DNA from: Trichobilharzia regenti
Taxonomy: Eukaryota > Platyhelminthes > Trematoda > Strigeidida > Schistosomatidae
Direction of reading: 5' to 3'
DNA: 64,000 nt
Assembly: GCA_944472135.2 (NCBI GenBank)
Contig: OX235265.1
Coordinates: 53,145,112 to 53,209,111, forward strand
The position numbers and the translations under genes were made by a program. Under the pieces are notes generated by a model. That model saw nothing but the letters and a program-made list of their open reading frames with translations. It was not told the DNA's origin and did not search any database. This document shows, in pieces, positions 42,687 through 54,201 of this stretch (position 1 is its first letter; each line of letters starts with the position of its first letter).

Positions 42687-44735
42687 CTAGGTTGGAAAAT
42701 CGTCGCAGAGTTCATTTGCTAACTTCCTTCTATCAGCTATATCCTCAAATCTGAACGGCAACACGCCCATGTCATTGTATCGTAGAATATAGATGACGAA
42801 CAAACACACGACGTATCTCATCAACCAAGCGTAGAAACAGAGTAATTTACACCAAAGATAATAACATTCAAATAGTAACTTGAAACTAGAAATGCCTTTA
42901 TTCATGCAAGTCAATTTAACAATTACTCTCTCGTTTACACTTGGCTTATGCACACTAAACTGACCATTGATATTCGTCCTTTCAAACGAACTGATACTAC
43001 CATAGTCATTGCACAAGATACTTGAGTTGATGGGTGTCTGTTTCATTGTGGATGACGGCACCAACGATGACTGAGTGACACAAGGTGATGAACTTAGTGG
43101 TGGATCAGAAGCTGTTCTTGTTCGGCTCTCAGATAGTTGTCCAACTGCAAGATTACCACCACTGCTGTCTTTCACTACTAGTTCGGGTTTAGCACTATCA
43201 TCTGATGATAGGTGGGCTACACGCTGATCAATTACACTGACTGTCTCACAAGTATGCACACCTTCTGGAACTGCATCTGCGTTCAATTCTACTTCACGTT
43301 GTAGTTGTACAGAACCTTTATTTAACTTAGCAGTAGTAGGCATATCCCTCATCTCATAATGATCAACCAAAGACAAATGTGCACTATCATGATCATTATC
43401 ACGAATATTCACTTTACCGTCAACTTCATCATTTTCAAACTCTTTAATAACAGAAGTAGACAATTTTGGTTCCTCCTCACAAATCATAAAAGGTTTTATA
43501 ACTTCACTCTGACTAGTAATACCTTGTAAACTTGTGGAGTCAGAACTGTACTCTGAAGCAATAACTCTATTCTGTGACACTCTATTCAACAATGGCTTAC
43601 CATTTGCAACTACAGACTTCTTCACAACACCGTTATCGTCACACAATTCGGAGTCAGGCCTGGAGTTTACATTTAGCTTATCAGTGAACTTGCTCACTGC
43701 TTCACAGTTCACCTTTGTATGCACTTCTTGCACACGTGTAAAACAAAACCGTGTTTGTCTTGCATCTTGTAACTTATCTGTTGAGGATGTACTACGAAAC
43801 CTGTTACACTCACTAGGTCTATATGCATTACTAAACATCATGGAGCCTTCTCGATATCCACCTCTTTGAGGCCTATTCGTCATCAATGATTGCGTTTTTC
43901 CCTCGGACTGCTCTATTCTAGGGGTGGGATGCAATAGACTGGCAAACTTGCTCATAGATTGATTGACGCTATCTCTTACCAGTTTCAGGATATCATCAAA
44001 CTTTGGCTCGATACCCTCATCCTCCATACGGGAGCTTATCTTCACCCACTTCCTTTGCAGTCGAGTAGGTAGGCGTCTTGCTATTACTTCTAGTATAAAA
44101 CTCGAGTTGAGGTCACTCATGAGATTCATCGAAATCATTCCATTCTTGTAAATTAGCAAATTATCTAAAAACTCAGTGAGTGCCTGGGAGTCATCCTGTA
44201 ATTGACCACCATTACCCTCAACAGCCTCGAATAATTTCCCTGCAATCATCGAAGGTCTTCCAAACCTTTGACGTAATATGCTCATAGCCTCATCGTAGTC
44301 CTCTTTTGGCTTCATAAACTTACAGCACTGTATAGCTCTTGCAGCATCCCCAGTGCAATATCTCATCAAATACATTAACTTCAATTCATCATTTAATAAA
44401 CGACCACTCAACATGATCTCAAACTCCTCTACAAATTGTAAATAATCAGCCGGGTTTCCATCGAAACACCGTGGTTCAAATTTAGGGAGTTTGATGTTCC
44501 TATTATCCCTGAACGGCGAAACAGTAACATCAACCATGTCATGCTTAACATCAGACACATCGTTACAAGTAACAGACAAGTCACCATGACTTACTTTCCT
44601 GTTTGCATCCAAGACACTCTGTCCCTTCTTTGACCCAGGCATTGTTGAACTTGACCCAATTCCAAAAAGTTCCAGATATTGCTTGTTCAAAGAGGACTTG
44701 ACCGGCACCAGGAAAAATGAACGGTGGCTATCCAA
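42687..44735 (-). CDS. Gag-like polyprotein of the BEL/Pao-type element (682 aa)
   Basis: An uninterrupted 682-codon frame. Residues ~75-150 contain IKLPKFEPRCFDGNPADYL, FVEEFEIMLSG and LMYLMRYCTGDAARAIQCC, which match the DUF1759-type Gag of BEL/Pao elements ('LPKL.LP.F.G....W..F...F'). A helical region follows (EAMSILRQRFGRPSMIAGKL). The middle is serine/threonine-rich and low in motifs. I find no protease DTG/DSG and no clear zinc knuckle. The last ~100 residues include a very hydrophobic stretch (YYLWCKLLCFYAWLMRYVV and on), which could be a membrane segment or chance read-through. The frame is open despite the absent pol, so it may still be translated. Confidence 0.8.
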   Translation of the reverse strand: MDSHRSFFLVPVKSSLNKQYLELFGIGSSSTMPGSKKGQSVLDANRKVSHGDLSVTCNDVSDVKHDMVDVTVSPFRDNRNIKLPKFEPRCFDGNPADYLQFVEEFEIMLSGRLLNDELKLMYLMRYCTGDAARAIQCCKFMKPKEDYDEAMSILRQRFGRPSMIAGKLFEAVEGNGGQLQDDSQALTEFLDNLLIYKNGMISMNLMSDLNSSFILEVIARRLPTRLQRKWVKISSRMEDEGIEPKFDDILKLVRDSVNQSMSKFASLLHPTPRIEQSEGKTQSLMTNRPQRGGYREGSMMFSNAYRPSECNRFRSTSSTDKLQDARQTRFCFTRVQEVHTKVNCEAVSKFTDKLNVNSRPDSELCDDNGVVKKSVVANGKPLLNRVSQNRVIASEYSSDSTSLQGITSQSEVIKPFMICEEEPKLSTSVIKEFENDEVDGKVNIRDNDHDSAHLSLVDHYEMRDMPTTAKLNKGSVQLQREVELNADAVPEGVHTCETVSVIDQRVAHLSSDDSAKPELVVKDSSGGNLAVGQLSESRTRTASDPPLSSSPCVTQSSLVPSSTMKQTPINSSILCNDYGSISSFERTNINGQFSVHKPSVNERVIVKLTCMNKGISSFKLLFECYYLWCKLLCFYAWLMRYVVCLFVIYILRYNDMGVLPFRFEDIADRRKLANELCDDFPT

Positions 44736-44785
44736 ACTTTCACCAACTGTTTGAATCCGCCAGATCTGTTTCTATCGTCAGAAAC

Positions 44786-45143
44786 TGTCAGTCACGTCTC
44801 ATAAACCGTTAATGCCCAGCTCTCGCTACGCTCGGGCCCACGCTGTTCTTCGAAGATTTCGGAAACGCTTAGTTATAACGGACGAATAAACCAAAACACC
44901 GATCTGCCGCTTGAGATTTGTTTATTGTTACACCAACATATAAAAGGAATAAGCGAACTAAGGTCTGTAAACAAATATTACAATAATAAATCGTTATATT
45001 ACTTCTGACGATATTTTACTCTTCTTTCTGAACAGCGACCGATGAGACGATGACTGTCGTATTGATGCCTCCGCGAAAATCGGGGAAGTTGATTTTGAGC
45101 AAACGACCAAGAATTGATCGTTCAATCTTCAACTCCATTGACA
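44786..45143 (-). repeat. 5' LTR of the gag-only element
   Basis: 358 bp, starting TGTCA and ending TGACA, followed on the right by the GAAGT duplication. The primer-binding site on the element strand is not clear. Confidence 0.9.
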
Positions 45144-45148
45144 GAAGT

Positions 45149-46530
45149 CAAGCCAACCAATATCACACCTATCGCATCTAGGATTATGGAGAGACTAGTT
45201 AAAGATAACCTAACCAAGCATATGCTTCGCCGCAACATTGTAAGTCGTAACCAACATGGATTCCTAAAATCCAGATCATGTTTAACACGCCACCTAGACT
45301 TCTTCAATTTTGTAACCAGCAGTCGTGCCAGACGGCAACTAGTACTTGTCATCTACTTTGACATTTTTAAGGCATTTGACCGTGTCGACCATTTACTGCT
45401 AATACATAAGCTGAAATCCTTCGGAATATGTGACCAACTATTAGGACGGCCTAAATCATATCTTAACATCAGGTCACAGGTATTTAGACCTGGGTCTGAG
45501 ACTCCCAAACCTAGCCTGATCACTTCTGGTATTGTACAATGTAGTGTCATTGGGCCCCCCTATTTACACTTTATACCAACAACACATGCGCTTGCTTCTC
45601 ACGTGGGAAACCATTCATCTTTGCAGATGACCTAAAAGTAGCTTACACATTCCAATGCGATGACCTAGGATACTTCCAGAATGTTCCTGCATAAACAGGA
45701 AGAAATATATATTATTATTATGCAGAAAGAATTAGGCAGTGACTGCTTGGTCGTCTCTATGGAATCGACAATTCAATCTGAACAAATAAGGTTGGATCTG
45801 CCTAGGCTCACACTCAATTGACATGAAATTAACCCTTCAATATGCTAACCTACCCAGACACTGGGGTGTCTTTGGCTTAGGTCTGAGGTACTCTAGTGAC
45901 CTAACATTCTCTGGACAAGTGGCATCATAGACTCGAAAATAGAGGATGCTCTTAGGATGCATACTGAGGAACTTCTACAACGATGAAGCCAAGCTAATTC
46001 TATACAAAACATGTGTAAAGCCACTACTAGAATACCGTCCATTTATTATTAACAACCACCGCATATGTGACGAGCAAGGGATGGAAAGTATCCAGCGATA
46101 TTTCACGTCCAAACTACTTAGCTATGATTGTAAGAAAGGCTGTATCTTACGATGCATGATTCTAAGTCTTGACAAACTTTGGACAAGATGACTTATTATG
46201 AACCTAGTATTCTTCTTTAAGGTCCTTCACAAAATATCATTCTCAGACAATAAGGACATACAGTTCTCACCGGAAGGCTCTTAGAATCTGCGTAACCAAA
46301 CTCTCACAGTGACAATAAAAGCCTTTAAGTCAACGCTTTGCGAAAACGTCTTCACGGTCATTCATTCTAGAATATGAAATAGCCTGCCCCCAGATGTCGG
46401 AACTTGCTCTTCGGTTATAAGTTTCAAACGCTCTCTGTACGGACTGTCTCACTCTACTGATTATACTTACAAACTGTTTATTCCTAGAGCGAATTAATTA
46501 TCAGTTTACTACAGTACCTAAAGAAACGCG
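45149..46530 (+). mobile_element. CR1-like LINE relic, 3' part
   Basis: Continuation of 40376-41177. It has RT blocks TNITPIASRIMERLVKDNL, NQHGFLKSRSCLTRHLDFFN, VIYFDIFKAFDRVDHLLL (palm A) and SGIVQCSVIGP (compare 'SGVVQGSVLGP'). FADDLKVAY follows at ~45628 in another frame, then C-terminal blocks (ILRNFYNDEAKLILYKTCVK). It is 5-10 frame breaks from functional. Related to but distinct from C1/C2. Confidence 0.8.
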
Positions 46531-46921
46531 GTCAGACATCCTAATTACTCTAAAAACGATAAATTATCTAGTCGCGCAGGTGCATAATAAGACTAAGTAG
46601 AAATAAATATGTAGGTTTACTAGACGACAATGTACATCGAATGTAAACATATATATAAAAATTAAAGTCCTATCCGTGTCCACATACTTTTTCTTTCCCC
46701 TATCGTAGCCTACTGCTCTTTTTTCCTCTATTGGCTTTGTAGAGGAAGTTGCACAGATCTACAGTAAGACTGAAGTTTAAAAGGGATTGAGGCCAATTAC
46801 TTATATATATACCACATTATAACTCAAAGTTTTGGCTGGCAATAACTCAGGATCTTTCAAAACATCCTGTCACCATATCAGAATGCTGTATAACATCCTA
46901 CAAAACCAATAACCATGACCT
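46531..46921. other. Unassigned sequence between LINE relic and Gypsy G2
   Basis: AT-rich, possibly the 3' UTR of the LINE relic. No ORF. Confidence 0.4.
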
Positions 46922-47303
46922 TGTAGTGCACATTGTACCTTTGAACTTTTGTTTAAACTCGCTCACCCACGGTGATACACTTTTTGTCTTTTGAGTTGTG
47001 AGTCTTCCGTACGTTCATTGGTTCGCTCTCTCGTTGTGCTCTCTTTCTGCACACTCTCCGAGCCTACCTCCAGCAACGTCTGCAGATAAGTTGTACAGTC
47101 ACTTTATTTATTAAATCTGTTATTCAGTTACGTTAAATACAACTCATACTAAGAATTCTTTCCATTTGTAGCCTTTAAACTTTGATTGAGTTAATCAGTA
47201 CTTATACGTTAGGTAGAGTACTGGTAAAGTCATAAGACGATGTAGTTTTTAGTAAGTGTGGTGATATCGAAGACTATTTTAAGTCTAGCCCCAACACTTA
47301 CAA
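46922..47303 (+). repeat. 5' LTR of Gypsy G2
   Basis: Begins tgtagtgcacattgtacc, as does 58251, and ends ccaacacttaca before actgatgagcccg. The first ~180 bp match the 3' LTR closely; the rest is much more diverged. Confidence 0.8.
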
Positions 47304-47480
47304 CTGATGAGCCCGTTTTCACCGTTTTCCGCCATAGTAGCTTAACGTGTTAATAATTCTTTTCACATACCGTCTATTTTCTTAATTTTTTTTTCACGCA
47401 CGATTATAAAGATTTGATTTGTTTTGTTTGTACTTATATTGGTTTTTATCACCTTGTTAATATTTTGTCTTGTGTGCAAG

Positions 47481-48203
47481 ATGGCTGACAACGGTTCTGC
47501 GTCAGAGATGGTTATAACGCTGCAACTGCCCGCCTTCTGGACACATCGTCCAGCTGCATGGTTCAATCATATAGAGGCTCAGTTTGCCATTAGACACATA
47601 CACTCACAAGAGACCAAAGTAAACCACGTGATTGTGAGCCTTCCTGAAAGTGTCATAGACGAGGTGGCTGACGTTCTCGCAGATCCGTCTCCGGATCGAT
47701 ACGAGCGGCTCAAACAGGCGTTAATTCAACGAGTCGCACTTACTGACCAACAGAAAGTGCAGGAACTTTTCCGAGATGTTCAGTTAGGTGACTGCAAGCC
47801 CTCACAAATGTTGAGGCAGATGGAGCAGTTAGTGGCGGACTTTAAAATTGACGAGGTCTTTCTGAAACAGCTTTGGCTTCAAAGATTACCTCAGGCAGTC
47901 CAGGGTATCCTGGCACCGATCTACAAGTACCCCTTGCAGGAGATAGCCGAGGCAGCTGATAGAGCGGTAGAGGCCATCAATCTTAAAATTGGCATTTCCG
48001 CAACAGTAACTGCTGCTCCCGCTCAGACTAAAGATTCGTCTGACGGGGGGTCATCAAGCTTTGACGCGGTGGCCCATATAGCCGAGCCATACGAGGAGAT
48101 CTGTAGTATACGACAGGAGATGAACTCCAGGAGTCGTGCACGCAGTCCCTCTAGTTCGCGTAGTAGTAGACCCTTGTCACGTGCTAGCAGCAAGCGCCGA
48201 TAG
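47481..48203 (+). CDS. G2 Gag (240 aa)
   Basis: A capsid/nucleocapsid-type structural protein. The ATG at 47481 gives MADNGSASEMVITLQLPAFW. Then come WFNHIEAQFAIRHI and KVNHVIVSLPESVIDEVADV, typical of the small Gag of this Gypsy group, FLKQLWLQRLPQAVQGIL, and a long arginine/serine-rich tail. The frame stops at TAG (48201-48203), just before the zinc motif. That motif (CWYHRRYGAKAQKCTRPC) is encoded at 48227-48285 in another frame. The nucleocapsid is therefore separated by a frameshift, so the protein may be incomplete. Confidence 0.8.
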   Translation: MADNGSASEMVITLQLPAFWTHRPAAWFNHIEAQFAIRHIHSQETKVNHVIVSLPESVIDEVADVLADPSPDRYERLKQALIQRVALTDQQKVQELFRDVQLGDCKPSQMLRQMEQLVADFKIDEVFLKQLWLQRLPQAVQGILAPIYKYPLQEIAEAADRAVEAINLKIGISATVTAAPAQTKDSSDGGSSSFDAVAHIAEPYEEICSIRQEMNSRSRARSPSSSRSSRPLSRASSKRR

Positions 48204-48224
48204 TCCCGAAGTAACCAGCCTGGT

Positions 48225-48476
48225 GTGCTGGTATCATCGACGTTACGGAGCAAAAGCCCAAAAGTGCACTCGCCCGTGCACCTTCGACGTTCAACAATCG
48301 GGAAACTAGCAAGCCAGCACGTACTGGCGACTAACGTCGCTGGCGAACCGCTCTCATGTCGCCTCTTCTATGTTACCGACCGTAACACTGGGATACGCTT
48401 CCCAATTGATACCGGAGCAGAGGTCAGTGTAATCCCACCCACAGTAGAGGAGCGCAGGCGGCTAATGTCTCTTTAA
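48225..48476 (+). pseudogene. G2 protease domain fragment
   Basis: Contains RLFYVTDRNTGIRF, then the retropepsin motif IDTGAEVSVIPP with DTGA intact, unlike G1. A stop at 48474-48476 separates it from the RT. The N-terminal part of this frame overlaps the zinc-motif DNA out of frame. Confidence 0.75.
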
Positions 48477-48542
48477 CTACGAGCCACAAACGGCTCGCCA
48501 ATCGCTACGTTCGGCAGGCGCTTTATAGATCTTAACATCGGT

Positions 48543-49983
48543 TTGCGTCGTTCACTTCGTTGGGTCTTCCTGGTGGCAGACATTACCACAGGTATAATTG
48601 GCATGGATCTATTGCAGTACTACCAATTACTGGTAGATACAGGTAATCAAAAGTTAAGAGATCCTGTCACAAACCTCTCTGTCAGCGGTATCGTCACACA
48701 AGGCCCAGCCCTCAGCCCTGTATATGCCACACCCACCAGCACTGGTCCTTATTCGCATATACTGCAGTCTTTTTCAGATTTGTTCAAACCTAGCAGTGGC
48801 CTGCCATGTGCGACTTCCAACGTCACACACCATATTGTCACTACTGGTCCGCCAGTTTTCGCAAAGCCGAGACGACTATCCCCAGAAAAACTAAAGGTTG
48901 TTAAAGCGGAGTTCGAGCATATGCTAGAAATGGGGATTATTAGGCCATCCAGCAACCCGTGGTCCTCACCTTTGCACCTGGTACCTAAGAATAACGGTTT
49001 AGATTGGCGTCCTTGTGGCGACTACCGCAGACTAAACACACAAACTGTTCCCGATCGCTACCCTGTCCCTCACATACACGATTTAACCGCCTAACTCAAG
49101 GGAGCTCGAGTTTAAGCAAACTGGACCTTACACGGGCTTACTACCAAATTCCCGTCGACCCCGAGGATATACCTAAGACTGCTGTGATTACACCATTTGG
49201 CCTGTTCGAATTTCTTCAAATGTCTTTTGGCTTACGGAACGCTGCCCAAACCTTCCAGCGTTTATACATGACGTTTTGCGCGGGCTTGATTTCGCCTTTG
49301 CCTATCTGGACGATATATTGGTAGCTAGTCCAGATGAAGCCACTCATCAACTTCATTAGCAGACAGTTTTCCGAAGACTTGTGACACACTCCCTCACACT
49401 CAACTTGCCGAAGTGTCAGATTGGAGTCAGTTCCTTGAATTGTTTGGGACATAGGATAGACAAAGATGGAATTTATCCGTTACCTGACCGGGTAGAAGCT
49501 ATTCAAAACTTCCCTCTACCCACTTCTCCTAAGGCACTACGCACTTTTCTCGGGATGGTTAGTTACAACCGTCGCTTTATCCCACAGTGTGCTCATATCG
49601 TGACCCCCTTGACTGATATGCTTAAAGGGAAATGCAAGTCTTTGGTGTTCACTAAGGAAGCCTCGACAGCTTTTGCAGCTATCAAGAAAGCTATTGCTGA
49701 CGCCACAATGTTGGTCCATCTAGATGTCCAACTCCCAATCAGCATTTCCGTAGATGTCTTTAACACTGCGATCGGAGCCGTCCTACAGCAGCGTATGGCT
49801 AATGTATGGCTACCGATTGCTTTCTTTTCACATAAACTTACCGCATGTGAATCTCGATACAGCACATTCGGTAGGGAACTTCTCGCTGTCTACGCTGCTG
49901 TCAAGCACTTTCGGCACTTCGTGGAAGGCCGGCAATTTACGGTATTTACCGACCATAAGCCATTGACCTACGCCCTCCACACT
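48543..49983 (+). pseudogene. G2 reverse transcriptase and RNase H (broken)
   Basis: 48543-49094 encodes the protease/RT linker and RT N-terminus ([44 protein letters not shown]). After a frame break come [28 protein letters not shown], and in a further frame AYLDDILVAS, the catalytic motif. 49381-49990 carries LPKCQIGVSSLNCLGHRID, FLGMVSYNRRFIP, YSTFGRELLAVYAAVKHF and FTDHKPLTYAL (RNase H). Coding is cut by the LINE at ~49983 and resumes at ~55294 with SDRYSPRESRHLDYISQFT. Confidence 0.82.
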
Positions 49984-50023
49984 ACTGTTAGAGAACTCTG
50001 AGTTCTGTAAACTAAACCTCCTT

Positions 50024-51178
50024 TTGAAAGATATGCAGAGGCAAGTAAGTGAAATTCAGAAAAAATTAGATCAGTTTGATAGTATGTCACTGCCAATCTC
50101 AAATACCACGGAGAGCCGTTCTGATATTGGCCAGGTTAAGTGTTTACTGGATGTAACTCAAAATAAGCTTTTGAATTTAGACCCAATAGCCTGTCTTTTA
50201 GAAAGGCATCCTAAAATATCTCCAGACAACCTAAATAAAGCTGAAAATCTGATTGACTGCTTGGCTACGGAGGTGATGAAGCGTATAACCTCTTCTCACC
50301 AAGCTATAGTTTACAACGTCCCAGATTCTCTGCCCCTGAAAACTGTAAGACACAAAATCCTGATTTGTTGCGGCATGGCTAGTGTTCCATGTGAATGCAA
50401 ACGACTTCGTAAAAAGTCTAACCAGGCTAATTGCCCAATCATTTTTAAATTCAGTAATTCCCTTGATGCTAGTAAGTTTACTAAATGTCAGGATCACTTA
50501 AGACTGAATAGCAGTTATAAGTCTATAACCGTAGCTCAGGATAAAACACCGTGTCAGCGCAGAATAATGCGTAGTAATAACCTGGTCACCTCCTCTAGCT
50601 TTGATTTACCAAATAAGGATCGTGCACAGCAACAGACACCTAGTGCTGAAACTAGCATTCAGCAAACTACACAACAACCACACCTGCCAATGGAACTAGG
50701 AACTGATTTAGATACCAGTACCCCTGTAAATAAAGCCTCATCGAAAGATGTTAAAATGACTAGAACTTCTGCAAGTTGTTCTAAGAAATTTCCCCCCAAA
50801 CGTAGTAACCTCACCACGATGAACAAATTTCGCAGGGTTGAGACTAATGATGGGGAAGAATACTTTGTATTCAATAAGCCTGCTGAGAGTAAGAATGCCA
50901 ACAAACCATCACTTGTTACGAAAAACTCCTCTCGAAACATAAGTACATCTGGAGGTGTTCCGCATGCTCCACCTTATAGAAAGTCAGGCTCCAAGACTCC
51001 TAAAGTCTTGCAGCCAAAGCACCTTCCTTCACAATTCCCTTTAAGTTATAAAAACAACCCGAAGGTGTATACCGGTATGACGAATAGCAGTTGGATGGGT
51101 AGACCTCTGATGCTATGCCTTTTAACCGTCAACCTAGGCCCAACCTGTACTACCCTTATATCCAGGAACACATGGTAA
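50024..51178 (+). pseudogene. C1 ORF1 protein (RNA-binding, partial)
   Basis: A 384-codon frame, open upstream to the insertion edge. It begins with a coiled-coil-like leucine-rich stretch (MQRQVSEIQKKLDQFD). A central block follows, AIVYNVPDSLPLKTVRHKIL then CECKRLRKKSNQANCPIIFK, the 'v.nVPes......r' pattern of CR1-type ORF1 proteins. A low-complexity basic tail comes last. A 1-base deletion near 51107, relative to copy C2, pushes the C-terminus out of frame. The remaining C-terminal part (FNRQPRPNLYYPYIQEHMVN) is in the frame of 51115-51303. Confidence 0.72.
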
Positions 51179-51373
51179 ATTTTCCAGGTGTCCCGAATCA
51201 CTGGTACGACCCATGGCACCTAGGACCACCTCATTGCACACCAACCCGATGTACAGACACCCAGTCCGACCTCCTTTTCATTCATAAATTCTTGCGGTGC
51301 TGACGCACAAATAGATTTAGGTTATGGTGACATTTTAAGCCAGTTTGTAGTATCCCGTGACTTATTCACGATA

Positions 51374-52804
51374 TTGCTAATTAATGCACGTTCCTTAATC
51401 AATAAGATATCTGAACTAAGGACATTATTATTAGTCGCCAAGCCTACTGTAGCTCTGATTACTGAGTCATGGTGCTCATCCTCTGTACTTGATGTGCATA
51501 TAGGTATCGATGATTACACTGTACACCGTGCAAACAGAGATTGCAAGCGTGGTGGAGGATGTCTCATATATATACATAACTCATTTGTAGTCAGTAAGGT
51601 GGAAGATGAAACAATGAATAATGTACCTGACTCACTCTGGGTTGTCTTACATGGAGATAAGTACAAACTTCTCATAGGCTGTGTTTATCGAGCACCAAGC
51701 TCAACAAAAGAAACTGATGCGTTATTAGCTAAATCGTTTGCACACGCATCCTCGTTTAGTGCTAATTACAAAATAATTGCAGGGGACTTCAATCTTCCAG
51801 AAGTCAATTGGCTAACTAGTTCCGGCCCCCAACGCTTCGACGAATTACTTGCCACTATAGACTGTTATGGATGGCAACAACACGTCCAGACACCTACTCG
51901 TGGTGACAACATGTTGGACCTTGTTTTTTGTCATGACACAATCCCAGTATCCACGTATGTTGGTAATCGATTTTCCAGTAGTGACCATAGAATGGTACTC
52001 TGCTCTCTGCCTTTCTCACCACTAAATACAGGAAACAAACAAGACTCAGGAAGCACAATATGTCGTAGTTACAAATATACAGACTGGGGATTAGTCCAAG
52101 AACTTATTCGACTCTGTCAATGGGATGACTATTTTACCACTGACTCCCTGGAGGCCTTAGTAACCCTGTTTTACAGGAATGTTACCCTTTGTCTAGATAC
52201 AGTTGCTCCAAAGAAAATAGTGAAATTAAGTAGACACCGAACTGAATATATTCCAAGGGCACACCGTAATAAGTTAAGGAACTTGAAGAAACAGTACTAT
52301 TCCACTAAGGACATATCACTATTGCTCTCAATCCACGAGTCTCTTGAATCTATCAAGCGCCTACGCTCTCAAAAGGACCTCGACGAAGAGTTAACGGCAC
52401 TTGAAAGTACCTCCAAAGTTTATAACTTAACGGCACTTCTTAAAAAACGAATGCAGTCGGCGAGGGAAATCCCATACTTACTTCACGACAAAGTAATCTA
52501 CAATGAACCTGCCACTATCTGTGAACTCTTCAGTGATTGGTTTGCAAACTTTAGTTTAGAAACACATATGCCTGGTGAAACCGCTCCCCTTACTATCTCT
52601 TCCCTTGAAAGCATTGTGTTCACTAATCAGTTAATAGTACAAGCAATTAAAAGCCTTAAACCTTCCACTAGTACGGGACCGGATGGCCTCGCTTCGATAA
52701 TTTTCAAAAACAGTGGGTGTGATATACCCTGTTACTTCTTAAATTCTTCTCAATATCTATGGACACTGGCACTTACCCTAGTGAGTGGAAAACTAGCTTC
52801 ATAA
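51374..52804 (+). pseudogene. C1 ORF2 endonuclease and N-terminal RT
   Basis: An apurinic-type endonuclease: NARSLINKISELRTLL, ALITESWC, CVYRAPSS, IIAGDFNLPEVNW and the final SSSDHRMV (catalytic D-H). A linker follows, with KKRMQSAREIPYLLHD and STGPDGLASIIF. The frame is lost at ~52725, where one C of a C-run is missing compared with C2, and the RT continues in the frame starting upstream of 52759. Confidence 0.88.
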
Positions 52805-54201
52805 TTCCACATTACAAATCTGGTGATAGGGCAAACGTCCGCAATTACAGACCCATAAATATAACCCCAGTTATCTCACGAATCATGGAGAAAGTTGTAA
52901 AAGATCAATTGTCAGACTACCTAATTAGGGAAGATCTTGTTACAAGGTCTCAACACGGATTTCTCAAAAATAGATCCTGCGTTACTTGCCACTTCGACTT
53001 TTTCAACTGCATCACTAGTAGTCGCGAAGCACGTAAGCTAGTCGTTGTTCTCTACTTCGATATATCTAGGGCATTTGACATGGTATCTCACAGTATTCTC
53101 TTTGAGAAGCTGTACTCTTGTGGAATTCGCAACCCATTACTGAACTGGTTAAAATCATTTCTAAGCAACAGGGTACAAATAACCAAAGTTGGATCTGTAT
53201 TGTCTCATCCTAGGCAGATCTCAAGTGGGGTCGTGCAAGGTAGTGTCCTAGGTCCACTTTTATTCACAGTCTACATTAACAGCATTTGCAAGTGCTTCAC
53301 CTTAGGCAAACCATTCCTATATGCTGACGACCTCAAAGTCGTCTACTCCTGCTACACTCATGAATTAAGCGATATGGTTACTAAAATACATCTTGAACTA
53401 AGTAGCCTTGCAACGTGGTGTGCTGAATCCTGTCTAAATTTTAACATTGACAAATGCGGCTGGATTTGTATCGGCAACAGTAACCTTGATCTAACTCTTG
53501 AAATAAATGGGCGAAAACTAGCTAAGCTCAACTCAGTCGTAGATCTCGGTATTAGATACTCTAGTAACCTAACGTTCGCTGAACAGACTGATTATGCCAG
53601 ACGTAAAACGCGAAGGCTGATAGGATGCATAACACGCAATTTCTTTTGTTGTGAAACTAGGGTTTTATTATACAAAGTATGTGTCCGACCTATCTTAGAA
53701 TACTGCCCGTTTATTCTTAGCGGACTAAGACAAAATGACAAGCTTAAATTAGAGGGAGTGCAACGGCAGTTTACCTCAAGAACTCTTGGTTTAGAAAGTG
53801 GTCTGGAATACCATGAGCGATGCGAAAGACTAAGATTAGAACCCCTCTGGAAAAGACGCCTTAAGCTAAACCTTATCTTTTACTATAAGCTAACTAATCT
53901 TCTCTTGCATTCCTCCGAGCCAATAACTAAACCTACCGCTGTCATCAGTTACAATCTTAGAAATCATCACAACCTAGCTGCTATGGAGCACTGTCAGACT
54001 TACGTGCGGTACAACTTCTTCTTAAATAAGTTTTCAGTCATTTGGAATAGACTACCAGCTAATGTGCGCGATGCAAACACACTTCCAGTGTTCATCTCCT
54101 CAGTCACCAGACTACTCAAAGATGACAATGCACTTTTGCGCCTGACTCTTACACCTTCTTTTTCACCCTACATAGATATTTTAAGTTCTTTAAACGTGTA
54201 G
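52759..54201 (+). pseudogene. C1 ORF2 reverse transcriptase
   Basis: A complete RT core: IPHYKSGDRANVRNYRPINI, SQHGFLKNRSC, YFDISRAFDMVSH (palm A), SGVVQGSVLGPLLFTVYIN and FLYADDLKVVYS (catalytic YADD). The thumb is GWICIGNSN, with INGRKLAKLNSVVDLGIRYS. The C-terminal part has LLYKVCVRPILEYCPF and WNRLPANVRDANTLPVF, typical of CR1/Jockey LINEs. Only the single-base break at ~52725 separates it from the endonuclease. Confidence 0.9.

Larger units (their letters stand above)
41178..45143 (-). mobile_element. Gag-only BEL/Pao-type LTR retrotransposon, recent insertion
   Basis: A 3966-bp element bounded by two 358-bp LTRs (41178-41535 and 44786-45143). By eye the LTRs differ at only two positions. 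They begin TGTCA and end TGACA. A 5-bp target-site duplication GAAGT is at 41173-41177 and 45144-45148. The only sizeable ORF is a minus-strand gag-like frame (42687-44735). No protease, RT, RNase H or integrase is present. It must therefore be mobilised in trans. It has inserted in a CR1-like LINE relic, whose coding sequence resumes on the other side. Confidence 0.9.
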
